64,000 nt of DNA, taken from Ohtaekwangia koreensis (GTDB taxonomy: Bacteria; Bacteroidota; Bacteroidia; Cytophagales; Cyclobacteriaceae). The translations under genes and the position numbers were made by a program. The stretch lies in NCBI RefSeq assembly GCF_900167975.1, contig NZ_FUZU01000001.1, positions 2,401,655-2,465,654 of the forward strand, given 5' to 3'. Positions 9,949 to 19,280 of the stretch are shown in pieces; positions within the stretch are counted from its first letter, which is position 1, and each line of letters begins with the position of its first letter. A model generated the notes under the pieces. It was given only the letters and a program-made list of their open reading frames with translations, was not told the origin of the DNA and ran no database searches.

Positions 9949-10515
9949 ATGTCTTCATCACAATCTTCTCTGTTCGGAAGCTCGGTTGTACCGTTTAGAC
10001 TTGTGTTTCTGATGTGGGCTTCGTTTTACCTGGAGTTCGTTTTTGGTTTACCCGTTAGCTGGTATGGTATAGAACCTCGTACATTTCATGGGTTGATTGG
10101 AATTTTCACAGCACCACTAATTCATGGAAGCCTGCTTCACCTCATCTCCAATACTATTCCAATGCTCTTTCTGGGCTCTGTACTTTTTTTCTTTTATGGA
10201 AAGATAGGAGGGCATGTTTTCTTTCGATCGTACTTCTGGACAAATATACTGGTGTGGTTGTTCGCTCGTCCGGCGAATCACATCGGAGCCAGTGGTGTAG
10301 TATATGGACTCGCATTTTTTCTGATCTCGTTCGGTTTCTTCAGACGCGATTTCCTGTCCATCTTTATATCAACCATTGTACTTCTTTTATACGGTGGAGT
10401 ATTCTATGGTGTTCTTCCAACCGATCCACAGATCTCCTGGGAATCTCACTTTGCCGGAGCGTTGGTTGGTATTACAACAGCGGTAACATTCAGCAAGCAG
10501 AAGAGCGTTAACTAA
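9949..10515 (+). CDS. Rhomboid family intramembrane serine protease
   Basis: The 188-residue protein has about six hydrophobic segments, the usual rhomboid core. The HGSLLHLISN segment holds the conserved His and Asn of helix 2. The nucleophile serine lies in the GASG motif (about residue 109), and the catalytic histidine is in SHFAGALVG near residue 170. The enzyme should cleave transmembrane helices of substrate proteins in the inner membrane; substrates are unknown. The length is at the short end for the family because extra domains are absent. The TerB-like gene upstream is on the same strand but separated by a predicted promoter. Assignment of the family is firm; the biological role is open. 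Confidence 0.92.
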   Translation: MSSSQSSLFGSSVVPFRLVFLMWASFYLEFVFGLPVSWYGIEPRTFHGLIGIFTAPLIHGSLLHLISNTIPMLFLGSVLFFFYGKIGGHVFFRSYFWTNILVWLFARPANHIGASGVVYGLAFFLISFGFFRRDFLSIFISTIVLLLYGGVFYGVLPTDPQISWESHFAGALVGITTAVTFSKQKSVN

Positions 10516-10656
10516 AAGCAGAGTCCACTGAGCCAGAGTTCATAACGTCTTTAAAACACCTTCATCCTTTTCCCCTGCGAAATCATAAAGATTCAGTTTT
10601 GCATCTTGATTTTTGTTTGATATTTGCGCCTTGTATTTTGGACTTTACTGCGCACT

Positions 10657-11679
10657 ATGGATGCAAATGTGAAAAAGATATTGGCCGATCTGAAAAGCAA
10701 AAAATATGCTCCCGTTTATTTTTTGCAAGGAGAGGAGACATTCTACATTGATGTGATCGCTGATTATGTTGAAGCGAATGTTTTGTCGGATGCCGAGAAA
10801 GGATTTAACCAGGTGATAGTATATGGTAAAGATGCCACGATGGCAACCATTCTTACGCATGCCCGCAGATTTCCGATGATGGCCGAACGGCAAGTAGTAA
10901 TCGTAAAGGAAGCACAGGATATTCAGGATTTCGGTAAAGAAATTGGTGGCAAGCTTTTACTCGACTATCTCACCAAGGCGGTGCCCAGTACCGTGCTTGT
11001 ATTTTGTCATAAACATAAAAGCCTTGATAAAAGAAAAGAGCTTGGTAAGAAGATCGATCAATACGCTGTTACCATCAACACCAAAAAACTTTACGACAAC
11101 CAGCTTCCCGAATTTGTAGGGGAGTATTGTAAGGATAAGAAAGTAAGTATTGACGACCGTGCTATACAAGCACTATGCGAATTTGTTGGTAACGACTTGC
11201 ATCGTCTTGCCAATGAAGTGGATAAGATGGTTATATCATTGGCACCGGGAGAGAGTATTACTGCCGAGCGCATCATGAGCCAGGTAGGAGTGAGCAAAGA
11301 GTATAACATTTTTGAATTACAAAAAGCCATACTCCAGCGTGATACATTGCTTGCCAACAAGATTGTAAACTACTTCGAACGCAATACCAAGAAGAACCCG
11401 ATGATACCGGTGGTGGCCTATCTGTTTTCATTTTTCAGTAAGGTATTGGCCGCTACACAGGCCACAGATAAAAGTGATAAGGGATTAGCTAGTGAATTGA
11501 AAGTGAGCCCGTATGCCGTGCGTGATTATAGCTTGGCTTTACGCCAGTTTCCGCTTTCGAAGATCATCGATAATATAGCGTCTATCAAAGATGCTGATCT
11601 AAAATTGAAAGGTGTTAACAACGGTTCGGCAGATGAAGGACAGATCTTCCGCGAACTCGTTTGGCGCCTCATGAACTAA
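10657..11679 (+). CDS. holA: DNA polymerase III subunit delta
   Basis: The 340-residue protein matches HolA in length and layout: an N-terminal domain beginning DANVKKILADLKS with the YFLQGEE segment (a relaxed Walker-A region), a central lid domain, and a C-terminal collar domain with the VSKEYNIFELQKA motif. HolA is the clamp-loader subunit that opens the beta sliding clamp. I chose the ATG at 10657. The same frame could extend to a TTG at 10624, but those 11 residues do not fit the family, and a promoter-like -7 element (GATATTTG, 10619-10626) overlaps the extension. It is a single gene between the rhomboid and the TPR cluster. Confidence 0.93.
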   Translation: MDANVKKILADLKSKKYAPVYFLQGEETFYIDVIADYVEANVLSDAEKGFNQVIVYGKDATMATILTHARRFPMMAERQVVIVKEAQDIQDFGKEIGGKLLLDYLTKAVPSTVLVFCHKHKSLDKRKELGKKIDQYAVTINTKKLYDNQLPEFVGEYCKDKKVSIDDRAIQALCEFVGNDLHRLANEVDKMVISLAPGESITAERIMSQVGVSKEYNIFELQKAILQRDTLLANKIVNYFERNTKKNPMIPVVAYLFSFFSKVLAATQATDKSDKGLASELKVSPYAVRDYSLALRQFPLSKIIDNIASIKDADLKLKGVNNGSADEGQIFRELVWRLMN

Positions 11680-11691
11680 TTATACTATATT

Positions 11692-11813
11692 AGCTGAAAG
11701 CGTAAGCACAAAGCTTAGAGCAGGAAGTGAAGGTTTAGAGTTGCAAACCGAAAGTGGTTTGAGACTTTACATCTTTGGCTTTATGCTGTAAGCTTTCTAC
11801 TTTTAGCTTGAAG
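11692..11813. repeat. Degenerate inverted repeat rich in AAGC/GCTT
   Basis: The intergenic stretch after holA holds a left arm (11692-11725) and a right arm (11778-11813) made of AGCT, AAAGC and AAGCTT words. The reverse complement of the right arm is similar to the left arm, though with many mismatches. A small AAACC/GGTTT hairpin (11745-11760) lies between them. Similar AAGC-rich stuff appears at 21483-21505. It may be a decayed intergenic repeat. No gene is visible between 11680 and 11920. Confidence 0.3.
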
Positions 11814-11920
11814 TCCATGCAAATTCATCAGCGCGGATTTTTTTTAACTCACTTTTTTGGTTCTTTATTTGCAATAATTTTTAAGGTGCGCTGTTTTAAA
11901 CACAAATCGTATTTATAGTA

Positions 11921-14900
11921 ATGTACAGATTTATAGCTCTTTTACTTTTGGTTTTCACCGTTCAATGTGTGTATGCACAGGATCAACTGTCGCAGAATAA
12001 AGTTGAAAAGCTTTATCACCGCGGAACAGAACTTGTTCAGCATGCTAACTACGGTGCCGCCCGCGAAGTCTTCTCAGATTTTCTGGCGCAAGCCTCACCC
12101 ACGGATGCACGAAGAGGTGAAGCCGAATACTATGTGGCCTTCAGTGCTTTGAACCTCGGCCATAAAGATGGCGAGAAACTTATCGATGATTTTATCGATA
12201 ACAATCCATCGAGCCCGAAAGCTTCCACTGCCTATTATGATCTTGCTACTTTCTTCTATGCAGAAGGTAACTATATCAAGGCATCGAACTATTACAAGAA
12301 AGTAAATTTTCCATCTCTTACATCCGAGCAACAAAGCCAGGGACATTTCAAGTGGGGCTATAGCTATTTCAATCAAAAGAAACTCGATGAAGCGTTGGAG
12401 CAATTCAACTTTGTTAAAAAGCAAAGTACAGCCTATACGCCCGCTGCGAATTATTATGCAGGCTTTATTGAGTACTCCAAGGGGCTATATGATGAAGCCA
12501 TCATTGATTTGAAAAAGGCTGAGCTCAATCCATCGTATGCTACCATTGTACCGAACCTCATCGCCAATATATACTATAAGCAAAAGAAGTATGACTTGCT
12601 GATCGAGTATGCCAACAGTCTGAAAGGACGCACCGACATAACGAATGCCGGCGACATCGCCATGCTGGTAGCGGAAGCCAATTACTATAAAGGAGATTTT
12701 AAAAAGGCGGTTGATTCTTACCAGAAATATTTTGATTCAAATGCCAAGGCCGAGAGTGGTCTTTTCTTTCGCGCAGGGTACGCGAACTATGTAACCGGAA
12801 ATACAGAACGCGGAATTGAATACCTCGACAAAGCGGCAGCATCGAAAGATACCGTGAGCTACTATGCTTCTTACTATTTGGGTATACTTCATCTGAAAAA
12901 AGGCAATAAGCCTCTTGCCTTAAATGCATTTGATTATGCGCGCAAGAATCCCAAGGATGAGAGCCTTGTGGAGGAGAGTTCATTCCAATTTGCAAAAGTA
13001 TCCTATGATGTAGGCAAAGCCGATCAGGCGATCAATGAGTTTGAAAGATTCCTCAAGGCATATCCATCCAGCAAGCATGCCAATGAAATAAAAGAGTTGT
13101 TGGTGCAGGTATATGTAAACGGAAACAACTTTAACAAGGCTATAGAGTATATCGAAGCGTTGCCATCACGCAATCAGTATATAAATCAGGCATACCAAAA
13201 AGCTGCATATCTGAAAGGTGCCGAGCTCTTTAATAAAGAAGAGTACGCGGAAGCAGTAGAGTATTTCTCTAAATCACTCGACCAGCCCGTTGATAAGAAT
13301 TACGTTGCCCTTGCCAGTTTCTGGAGAGGAGAGGCGTATTCTATAGGCAGAAAATTTAATGAGGCAATTGGCGATTACCAGCGTGTTGTAAGTTTAGGAT
13401 CATCCATTGATCCGGAGATCTTGTTGAAGACCCGCTATGGTTTGGGATACGCGCATTATAATTTACTGGCTTATGATAAAGCACTCTATAATTTTAAAGA
13501 GTTTGTAAACAAAGCCAACAAGAATACACCGAACTATGCCGATGGCCTTGTTCGCCTTGCGGACTGTTACTATGTAAGCAAACAATATGACGATGCCTTG
13601 GCTACCTATAATAAAGCGAAGGCAGCCGGTACGGCAGATGCAGACTATGTTTTGTTACAGGCTGGTATCATGAGTGGTGTACAACGCAAGTACGCTGAGT
13701 CGCGTACGCAGCTCACCGAGTTGATCCGGAATTATCCGAAGTCACAATATCGCGATGAGGCGATGTTTCAACGTGCTCAATTTGAAATCGAGCAAAGTAA
13801 TTATCAGGCAGCGGTAGATGCGTTGTCTCAGCTGATCCGCGAAAGCCCTAACTCACGGTTCCTTCCATTGGCATACGAGCGCAGAGGTGCAGCCAATTAC
13901 AACCTGAAACACTACGACAGAACAATCAATGATTACCAGACGGTAATCAAATTGTTCCCGACTCATCCTATATCCAAGACTGTATTGATTCCATTACAGG
14001 AGGCATTGAATGTTGCCGGACGTTCTGGTGAGTTTGAAACAAACCTGTCGCAGTATAAAAATGCCAACCCGGATGATGAGAGTGTTGAAAAACTCGAATT
14101 TGAAACAGCAAAGAATCTATACTTCGATCAGCAATATCAAAAATCCATTACAAGTTTTACAAGCTATCTCGCTTCGTATCCAAGATCAGCGGCTGCACAG
14201 GAAGCTAAATTCTATATAGCAGAGGCACACTATAAATTACAAGACTATAACAAAGCCCTTCCGTTTTATACAGAGCTGAATAACGATATGACATTCAGTA
14301 TGGGCAGCAGGGTAGTAGCGCGTCTTGCAGAGATACATTTCAAACAAGGCAGCTACGACAAAGCCGTTGTAAATTACCATCGTCTAGAAAAGCTGGCCAC
14401 CAACAAGAAAGAACAATACAACGCGTGGGCTGGATTGATGGAGTCGTTCTACCTGCAGGCTCAATATGATTCAGTAGATGTATACGCGCGTACCATTATC
14501 GAGCGTGGCAATATAAATGCCGGGGCTCAGAATAAGGCGTCCCTATATCTTGGTAAGACAGCCTTGGCGCGTGGAGATTTCGAAGGCGCGAAAGATGAAT
14601 TCCTGAATACATTGAACGCTGCCCGCGATGAATTTGGAGCTGAGGCTAAATATTTACTCGCCGAGATACTCTATAATCAGAAAGAACACAAACAATGTTA
14701 TGAAACGTTAATGGGATTGATCAACGACTTCTCCACCTATGAAGTATGGGTAGGAAAAGCGTTCCTCTTGCTGGCAGATAATTTTGCAGCACAGAACGAT
14801 GTGTTCCAGGCACGCGCCACATTGCAGTCACTGGATAAGTTTCCGCTGCAGTCAATCAAGGATCAGGCGAAAGCCAAGCTCAAACAACTCGAGCAATCTG

Positions 14901-14947
14901 AGTTAGAAAAGCAAAAGAAAATAGAGGCTGACACTTTAGACAACTGA
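11921..14947 (+). CDS. Large secreted tetratricopeptide-repeat protein
   Basis: The 1008-residue protein begins with a signal peptide ending VYAQ (about residue 20), then consists almost wholly of TPR-like helical pairs with the recurrent W/Y-x-x-G/A-x-x-Y pattern, including segments resembling the YbgF/Tol-Pal outer-membrane assembly TPR type (for example SQYRDEAMFQRAQ). The last 30 residues are Lys/Glu/Gln rich. It should lie in the periplasm as a scaffold. It starts an apparent operon: the outer-membrane barrel gene follows after 5 bp, and SPOR and TonB genes come next. A role in envelope or cell-division-linked assembly is an inference from these neighbours. No enzyme domain is visible. 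Confidence 0.85.
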   Translation: MYRFIALLLLVFTVQCVYAQDQLSQNKVEKLYHRGTELVQHANYGAAREVFSDFLAQASPTDARRGEAEYYVAFSALNLGHKDGEKLIDDFIDNNPSSPKASTAYYDLATFFYAEGNYIKASNYYKKVNFPSLTSEQQSQGHFKWGYSYFNQKKLDEALEQFNFVKKQSTAYTPAANYYAGFIEYSKGLYDEAIIDLKKAELNPSYATIVPNLIANIYYKQKKYDLLIEYANSLKGRTDITNAGDIAMLVAEANYYKGDFKKAVDSYQKYFDSNAKAESGLFFRAGYANYVTGNTERGIEYLDKAAASKDTVSYYASYYLGILHLKKGNKPLALNAFDYARKNPKDESLVEESSFQFAKVSYDVGKADQAINEFERFLKAYPSSKHANEIKELLVQVYVNGNNFNKAIEYIEALPSRNQYINQAYQKAAYLKGAELFNKEEYAEAVEYFSKSLDQPVDKNYVALASFWRGEAYSIGRKFNEAIGDYQRVVSLGSSIDPEILLKTRYGLGYAHYNLLAYDKALYNFKEFVNKANKNTPNYADGLVRLADCYYVSKQYDDALATYNKAKAAGTADADYVLLQAGIMSGVQRKYAESRTQLTELIRNYPKSQYRDEAMFQRAQFEIEQSNYQAAVDALSQLIRESPNSRFLPLAYERRGAANYNLKHYDRTINDYQTVIKLFPTHPISKTVLIPLQEALNVAGRSGEFETNLSQYKNANPDDESVEKLEFETAKNLYFDQQYQKSITSFTSYLASYPRSAAAQEAKFYIAEAHYKLQDYNKALPFYTELNNDMTFSMGSRVVARLAEIHFKQGSYDKAVVNYHRLEKLATNKKEQYNAWAGLMESFYLQAQYDSVDVYARTIIERGNINAGAQNKASLYLGKTALARGDFEGAKDEFLNTLNAARDEFGAEAKYLLAEILYNQKEHKQCYETLMGLINDFSTYEVWVGKAFLLLADNFAAQNDVFQARATLQSLDKFPLQSIKDQAKAKLKQLEQSELEKQKKIEADTLDN

Positions 14948-14952
14948 TTCGT

Positions 14953-16665
14953 ATGACATTTTTTGCGATGAAAAAAATTACAACCCCTAAAAATATACCC
15001 GTGATTATTCGCTTCTCAGGTTTATTGATTTTGTTGACTTCTTTTTCTCTGACAACGTACGCACAAAAGCCGGACGATTGGGAAGGTGATGGAGAGATCG
15101 AAGCGATGGAAATCGAGATCGTAAAAGAAAGACAGATTACTTTGCCAAAAGCAAATCGTAACTTCGATAAGGTTCCTCCCAAACCATCGGAGGCATCGAT
15201 CAAAGCCCCGGTAACATACGACTTCCAGTCGTTTAGTTTTCAGGCACCGCAGATCAATCCGCAGGTTCGTCCTCTCAAATTAAAACCTGAAAGCTCACCT
15301 GATATATATGGCGGATTTCTTCGTCTCGGATATGGTAACTATGCATCTCCTTTAATAGAAGGGTATATCAATAATAAGAAGGATAAAAATAAACTGATCG
15401 GTGCACGCATCTATCACCACAGCTCTGGCAAAGGTCCCGTGGATGGCAAGAATTCAGGTAGCGGTACAACCAGTCTCTCGCTATACGGACGATCACTCAG
15501 CGATGCTATAGCGTTGTCGGGTAACTTTGGAATAGAAAATCGCACGACACATTTTTATGGCTATCCCAAAGGTGAGCCGATCGGTAAAGATTCATTGAAA
15601 CAATCTTTCAACCTGATTAAACTTGGAGGTGAATTGTCCAATGCTAAAAACTCAGACCTGTCCTATAAACTGGGTGCTAACTTCAGTTACCTGGCCGATA
15701 AGTATGACGCACGCGAATCGGAAATAAACCTTGCATTCAAATCATCATACGAAGTGGATGATGATTCCAAGATCGATCTGAAAGCAGACTATACCGTCAT
15801 CAGCCGCAAAGATAATAAGATCGATGCGAAGCCACGCAGTCTTTTTACGGTAGCTCCTTCCTATGAATTTTTGCCTATCGATGATTTAAAACTAAGTATA
15901 GGCTTGATCGCGGCTTTTGAAAATGACACGATCGATTCCAAGAGTGTACATGTATACCCTAATTTCAAAGCTACATATCCGCTTAGCCCCTCCGTTGATG
16001 CGGTCGGGTATATGACCGGTGGTATGGAGAAGGTATCGCTGCAAACACTCTCCAATGAAAACCTCTGGCTTGCACCCAATGTTGCTATTTTCCATACCAA
16101 TAAAGTATTGGACTTTGGTGTAGGCTTGAATGCACGCCTCGGTAATAAAGTAGCAGCACATGCAGGCCTGGGTACATCGTTGTTAAAGAACTGGTACTCG
16201 TTTGTGAATAAGGAAAACGATCCTTCCAAATTCAATACAGTATACGATCGCGGAACGACCAAGAGAACCAACCTATATGTAGCCTTGAGCTATGTGCAAT
16301 CCGAGATGGCGAAGTTTATGCTTCGCGGAGATTTTTATGGCTACAATGCCGGTGATCTCTCGGAGGTATGGCATCGCCCTACTACAAAGCTTACAGCGAA
16401 TGCATCGATCAACGTGTATCAGAAGCTGATCTTCTCTGCAGATATAGTAGCGCAGGGAGGAATGAAAGCTTTAGATCCCGAGACTGACAATGTCGTTAAA
16501 CTTGACGGAGCATTTGATCTGAACTTCAAAGCAGAGTACTTGTTCTCACCAAGCTTCTCTTTCTTTGTACAGCTTAACAACATTACCTCGAATAAATATC
16601 CGCTTTACCTCAACTACCCGGTGCGTGGCTTCCAGGGATTAGCGGGTATCACGTGGAGCTTTTAG
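14953..16665 (+). CDS. Outer-membrane beta-barrel protein, function unknown
   Basis: The 570-residue protein has a signal peptide ending TYAQ and a short acidic N-terminal segment. The rest is a long series of alternating amphipathic strands, ending in an aromatic residue (GLAGITWSF), as in outer-membrane barrels. It resembles the barrel part of TonB-dependent receptors but has no recognisable plug. An in-frame ATG at 14968 (MKK...) gives a more usual signal peptide, so the true start may be there. It is 5 bp after the TPR gene and is followed by a strong terminator (16770-16814), so the TPR and barrel genes form a two-gene operon. A pair of periplasmic TPR scaffold and barrel is plausible. 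Confidence 0.8.
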   Translation: MTFFAMKKITTPKNIPVIIRFSGLLILLTSFSLTTYAQKPDDWEGDGEIEAMEIEIVKERQITLPKANRNFDKVPPKPSEASIKAPVTYDFQSFSFQAPQINPQVRPLKLKPESSPDIYGGFLRLGYGNYASPLIEGYINNKKDKNKLIGARIYHHSSGKGPVDGKNSGSGTTSLSLYGRSLSDAIALSGNFGIENRTTHFYGYPKGEPIGKDSLKQSFNLIKLGGELSNAKNSDLSYKLGANFSYLADKYDARESEINLAFKSSYEVDDDSKIDLKADYTVISRKDNKIDAKPRSLFTVAPSYEFLPIDDLKLSIGLIAAFENDTIDSKSVHVYPNFKATYPLSPSVDAVGYMTGGMEKVSLQTLSNENLWLAPNVAIFHTNKVLDFGVGLNARLGNKVAAHAGLGTSLLKNWYSFVNKENDPSKFNTVYDRGTTKRTNLYVALSYVQSEMAKFMLRGDFYGYNAGDLSEVWHRPTTKLTANASINVYQKLIFSADIVAQGGMKALDPETDNVVKLDGAFDLNFKAEYLFSPSFSFFVQLNNITSNKYPLYLNYPVRGFQGLAGITWSF

Positions 16666-16769
16666 TGGTGAGCGATCACTGACGTAAGCTATACTCCATC
16701 GGTAGAGAAGACAAGGTATAGCAGTGACCAAAACGGAGTGGGGTTACTGTCCAAAACATGATCATCCCG

Positions 16770-16814
16770 GAGGGAGATAACCGATTCTGAACAGCGGTTA
16801 ATCTCCCTCTTTTT
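16770..16814 (+). terminator. Rho-independent terminator after the TPR-barrel operon
   Basis: GAGGGAGATAACCG (16770-16783) pairs with CGGTTAATCTCCCTC (16795-16809), with one bulged base and an 11-base loop, followed by a run of T (16810-16814). This is the clearest hairpin in the region and separates the TPR-barrel genes from the SPOR-TonB genes. Confidence 0.85.
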
Positions 16815-16842
16815 GTATAGGTCAAATTTTAGCTTATTTTTG
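16813..16842 (+). promoter_or_regulatory. Predicted promoter of the SPOR-TonB operon
   Basis: TTG (16813-16815), exactly 19 bp, and TATTTTTG (16835-16842) match the Bacteroidota vegetative promoter consensus perfectly. The start codon at 16884 is about 41 bp downstream. The -33 TTG overlaps the T-run of the preceding terminator. Confidence 0.75.
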
Positions 16843-16883
16843 TATAATGACCTTTTTCTTAAAACCCTATTAACCAGAGCTCC

Positions 16884-17651
16884 ATGGCCAGAAGAAAAAA
16901 GCAAGACGAAGAAGCACAGGAAAATATCAATAATGAATCGGATGATAGCTTTGGTCTTCCCGAAGTTGAATACGAACCTTTGAATCGTGAAGAGCCTGAG
17001 GTTGTTGTTGAGCGTGAGACAATCTATACTCAACCGGAACCTGAACCCGAGCCGATAAAAGAAGAGTATATCCGCGAGGAAGAGATACCTGAAGAACCCG
17101 AACCAGAGTATACTCCGATCGCGCCTTCCTATACCGAAGAGGATGATGAGCCATCGGTGTGGCCGAAGGTTTTGCTTGCAATTATACTTCTGGCGTTAGT
17201 AGGTGGAGGAGCATGGTATTACTTCGTTTACCGTCCGAAGCAGGAGCAAAAAGCAGAACTTGCCAAGAAAGAACTTGAAGAACGCGAAGCACTCGAAGCT
17301 CGTAAAGAAGCTGATCGTCTCGCGGCCTTGAAACGTGAGGAAGATGAAAAGAGACGCGCTGATTCATTGGCGACTCTGAAGCCTGCCGCAGGAACAATTG
17401 AAACACTAAGTGAACGCACGGGACGTTATTACGTTGTAATAGCCAGTGCTATAGATGATGATTTGATTAAGGATCACGCCAACAAACTTAGCAAAGCCGG
17501 AGTAACAGCATGGATTATACCACCATTCGGTAAAACTAAATTCAGCCGTCTGGCGATTGATTATAAGGAGAACTACGCAGAAGCACAAACTACTGCTGAT
17601 GGCTTGAAGGGCGGAGATTATGGGAACGATATTTGGGTAGTGAAATACTAA
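16884..17651 (+). CDS. SPOR domain membrane protein
   Basis: The 255-residue protein has a cytoplasmic N-terminus with long Pro/Glu-rich tracts (about 30-90), one transmembrane segment (about 93-115), a charged Lys/Glu/Ala-rich coiled coil (about 118-170) and a C-terminal SPOR domain (about 180-255). SPOR domains bind denuded glycan strands at division sites, so the protein probably acts at the septum or on peptidoglycan remodelling. It has its own consensus promoter and is 18 bp upstream of the TonB gene. The very acidic N-terminus is typical for Bacteroidota SPOR proteins. The assignment rests on topology and the C-terminal YVVIASAIDDDL and LAIDYKENY segments. Confidence 0.85.
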   Translation: MARRKKQDEEAQENINNESDDSFGLPEVEYEPLNREEPEVVVERETIYTQPEPEPEPIKEEYIREEEIPEEPEPEYTPIAPSYTEEDDEPSVWPKVLLAIILLALVGGGAWYYFVYRPKQEQKAELAKKELEEREALEARKEADRLAALKREEDEKRRADSLATLKPAAGTIETLSERTGRYYVVIASAIDDDLIKDHANKLSKAGVTAWIIPPFGKTKFSRLAIDYKENYAEAQTTADGLKGGDYGNDIWVVKY

Positions 17652-17669
17652 TTCCAAAAGGTATAGTAT

Positions 17670-18605
17670 ATGACAGAGAAGCAGGAAAGTAAGAACAAGC
17701 AAATAGCCTTCGCTACAACCGTAGGGATATACGCTGCTGCTTTCCTGCTTATGTTTTTTATTGTGGCCTGGCGCCCGATGAATCCACCACCCGGAGAATT
17801 TGGTGTTGAACTGAATTTTGGAATGGATGATGAAGGAAGCGGTGACGTACAGCCTGATAAACCTGTTGGCTCCGGTGGTACACAAGAGGAAGAACCTGAG
17901 AAGAGTGAGCCCCAAGAGACATCTCCACCACCGCCACAGGAAACAACACCTCCGGTAGAGGAGAAGATGCTCACCACAGATGAGGAAGATGCTCCCGTAA
18001 TCGAAAAAAAGAAAGAAGACAAGAAGGTTGAGATTAAAGAAAAAAAGGAAGAAGTAAAGCCTGTTGAAACAAAGCCGGTGGAGACAACTCCGAAAGTAGT
18101 TGAGAAACCGAAAGAGGTTCCCAAGGAAGTTCAACCTAAAAAAGAAGACCCGAAAGCAGTATATAATCCGAATGCACAAAAGGGCGAGTCCTCGAACAAA
18201 ACCTCTGAGGGCAAAGCCGGAGAAGCAGGCAATCACGGAGATGATAAAGGTAAGGTAGGAGATAAGGGAAGTCCTGAAGGCTCCCTCGATGCAAAAGCTT
18301 TGTACGGTAAACAAGGTGGTGGCGGAGGCAATGGTACCGGTTCCAGTCTTGCATTGGCAGGATGGGAGTGGGATGAAGTACCTCGCCCACAAGTTCCAAA
18401 TAATGAATCCGGAAAAATTGTATTCGAGATCGTTGTGAACTCCGATGGTGAACTTGAAAAGATTACAGTTGTAGAAAACACCCTCAGCGCGGAAGCGGCA
18501 CAGGCGTGCAGGCGTACCGTTGAGAAATTAACGTTCACCCGAACAGGTTCAAACGTACCAACACTCTCCAAAGGTAAAATTACCTTTATGGTGCGCTCCA
18601 AATAA
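17670..18605 (+). CDS. Energy transducer TonB family protein
   Basis: The 311-residue protein shows a short cytoplasmic N-terminus, one membrane anchor (about 12-34), a long Pro/Glu/Lys-rich spacer able to cross the periplasm (about 60-175), a Gly-rich stretch (about 175-225) and a TonB-type C-terminal domain (about 235-311) with the GKIVFEIVVNSDGE motif. It would pass proton-motive force from ExbB/ExbD to outer-membrane receptors, of which this window has three (heme, siderophore, SusC). No exbB or exbD is adjacent. The repetitive spacer gives long open frames on the opposite strand, which are not genes. Whether this is a receptor-energising TonB or a Tol-like paralogue is not settled. Confidence 0.88.
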   Translation: MTEKQESKNKQIAFATTVGIYAAAFLLMFFIVAWRPMNPPPGEFGVELNFGMDDEGSGDVQPDKPVGSGGTQEEEPEKSEPQETSPPPPQETTPPVEEKMLTTDEEDAPVIEKKKEDKKVEIKEKKEEVKPVETKPVETTPKVVEKPKEVPKEVQPKKEDPKAVYNPNAQKGESSNKTSEGKAGEAGNHGDDKGKVGDKGSPEGSLDAKALYGKQGGGGGNGTGSSLALAGWEWDEVPRPQVPNNESGKIVFEIVVNSDGELEKITVVENTLSAEAAQACRRTVEKLTFTRTGSNVPTLSKGKITFMVRSK

Positions 18606-18610
18606 TCACT

Positions 18611-18814
18611 ATGAACCAGTATGTTACATTCATACAGGATGTACTCATTACAATCCATGCAAACATACGCGAGTTGAAAGAACGGAGAAGCTTTGCTGAC
18701 CCTGAAGAACTCACACACATCGAAGCAAAATTACTGGCCTATACTGAAATGCTTTCTATCCTTCGTTCGAGCGCTGATGATGCCGGGTTAGATCGCGAAG
18801 AGCTTGGGCTTTAA
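18611..18814 (+). CDS. Small hypothetical protein
   Basis: The 67-residue protein begins 5 bp after the TonB stop, so it is likely co-transcribed. It is rich in charged residues and probably helical, with no signal peptide and no membrane segment. I recognise no family. The middle (REL...ERRSFADPEELTHIEAKLLAY) looks like a helix-turn-helix pair of the kind found in small adaptor proteins. The tight spacing and normal base composition support it as a real gene. Confidence 0.6.
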   Translation: MNQYVTFIQDVLITIHANIRELKERRSFADPEELTHIEAKLLAYTEMLSILRSSADDAGLDREELGL

Positions 18815-18830
18815 CAGCTTCGATAAAAAT

Positions 18831-19085
18831 CTATCTGTATATATAGTATAGCATCATCGCGCCTGCCGCACAATGTGCAATTTCTCCAATCGTATAGTTA
18901 CCCATCGGTATAAGATCAACTTGTATAATCTTTCCTTTATACTTTGCCCCGGTAGAGAGCATCACGATCAATTCCTGGCCAGCCTCAATATTTTCTTTTT
19001 CACGCATAACCACACGGCATGACACGGAAACGTTATTGAGAAACTCAAGGTCCATCGTTCGGTTCTCAAGCTTGTAATAATTCAT
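18831..19085 (-). CDS. Small hypothetical protein
   Basis: The 84-residue protein reads leftward toward the SPOR-TonB operon. I chose the ATG at 19085; an in-frame TTG exists at 19094. The sequence is beta-rich in appearance, with a VSVSCRVVMREKENIEAGQ stretch and a C-terminal hydrophobic Ala/Met/Tyr segment. It has no signal peptide that I recognise and no known motif. It is a single gene of unknown role. Confidence 0.5.
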   Translation of the reverse strand: MNYYKLENRTMDLEFLNNVSVSCRVVMREKENIEAGQELIVMLSTGAKYKGKIIQVDLIPMGNYTIGEIAHCAAGAMMLYYIYR

Positions 19086-19280
19086 ACACGACAATATTAG
19101 TAAATGCTTTCGTAGTATACCGCAACCGTTGGCTGCGTATCGGAGTTAGCAGGTTTTATCGATTATTTTTCCTTTTTAGTCGAAAAGATAACCACCGGTA
19201 TCGTTTTTTTGACTGAAACGCAGACAAGAAGGTTAAAACGTACGTTGTAACGTCATAACTTTACTACCTGTCAGAAAAGT

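Noticed and set aside
10624-10656. TTG start extending holA
   Set aside because: The extra residues do not fit the family and overlap a promoter-like -7 element.
17406-18392. Long open frame on the minus strand opposite the TonB gene
   Set aside because: It mirrors the Pro/Glu/Lys-rich spacer, yields a Cys/Phe/Leu-rich chain with no domain, and overlaps two clear genes.
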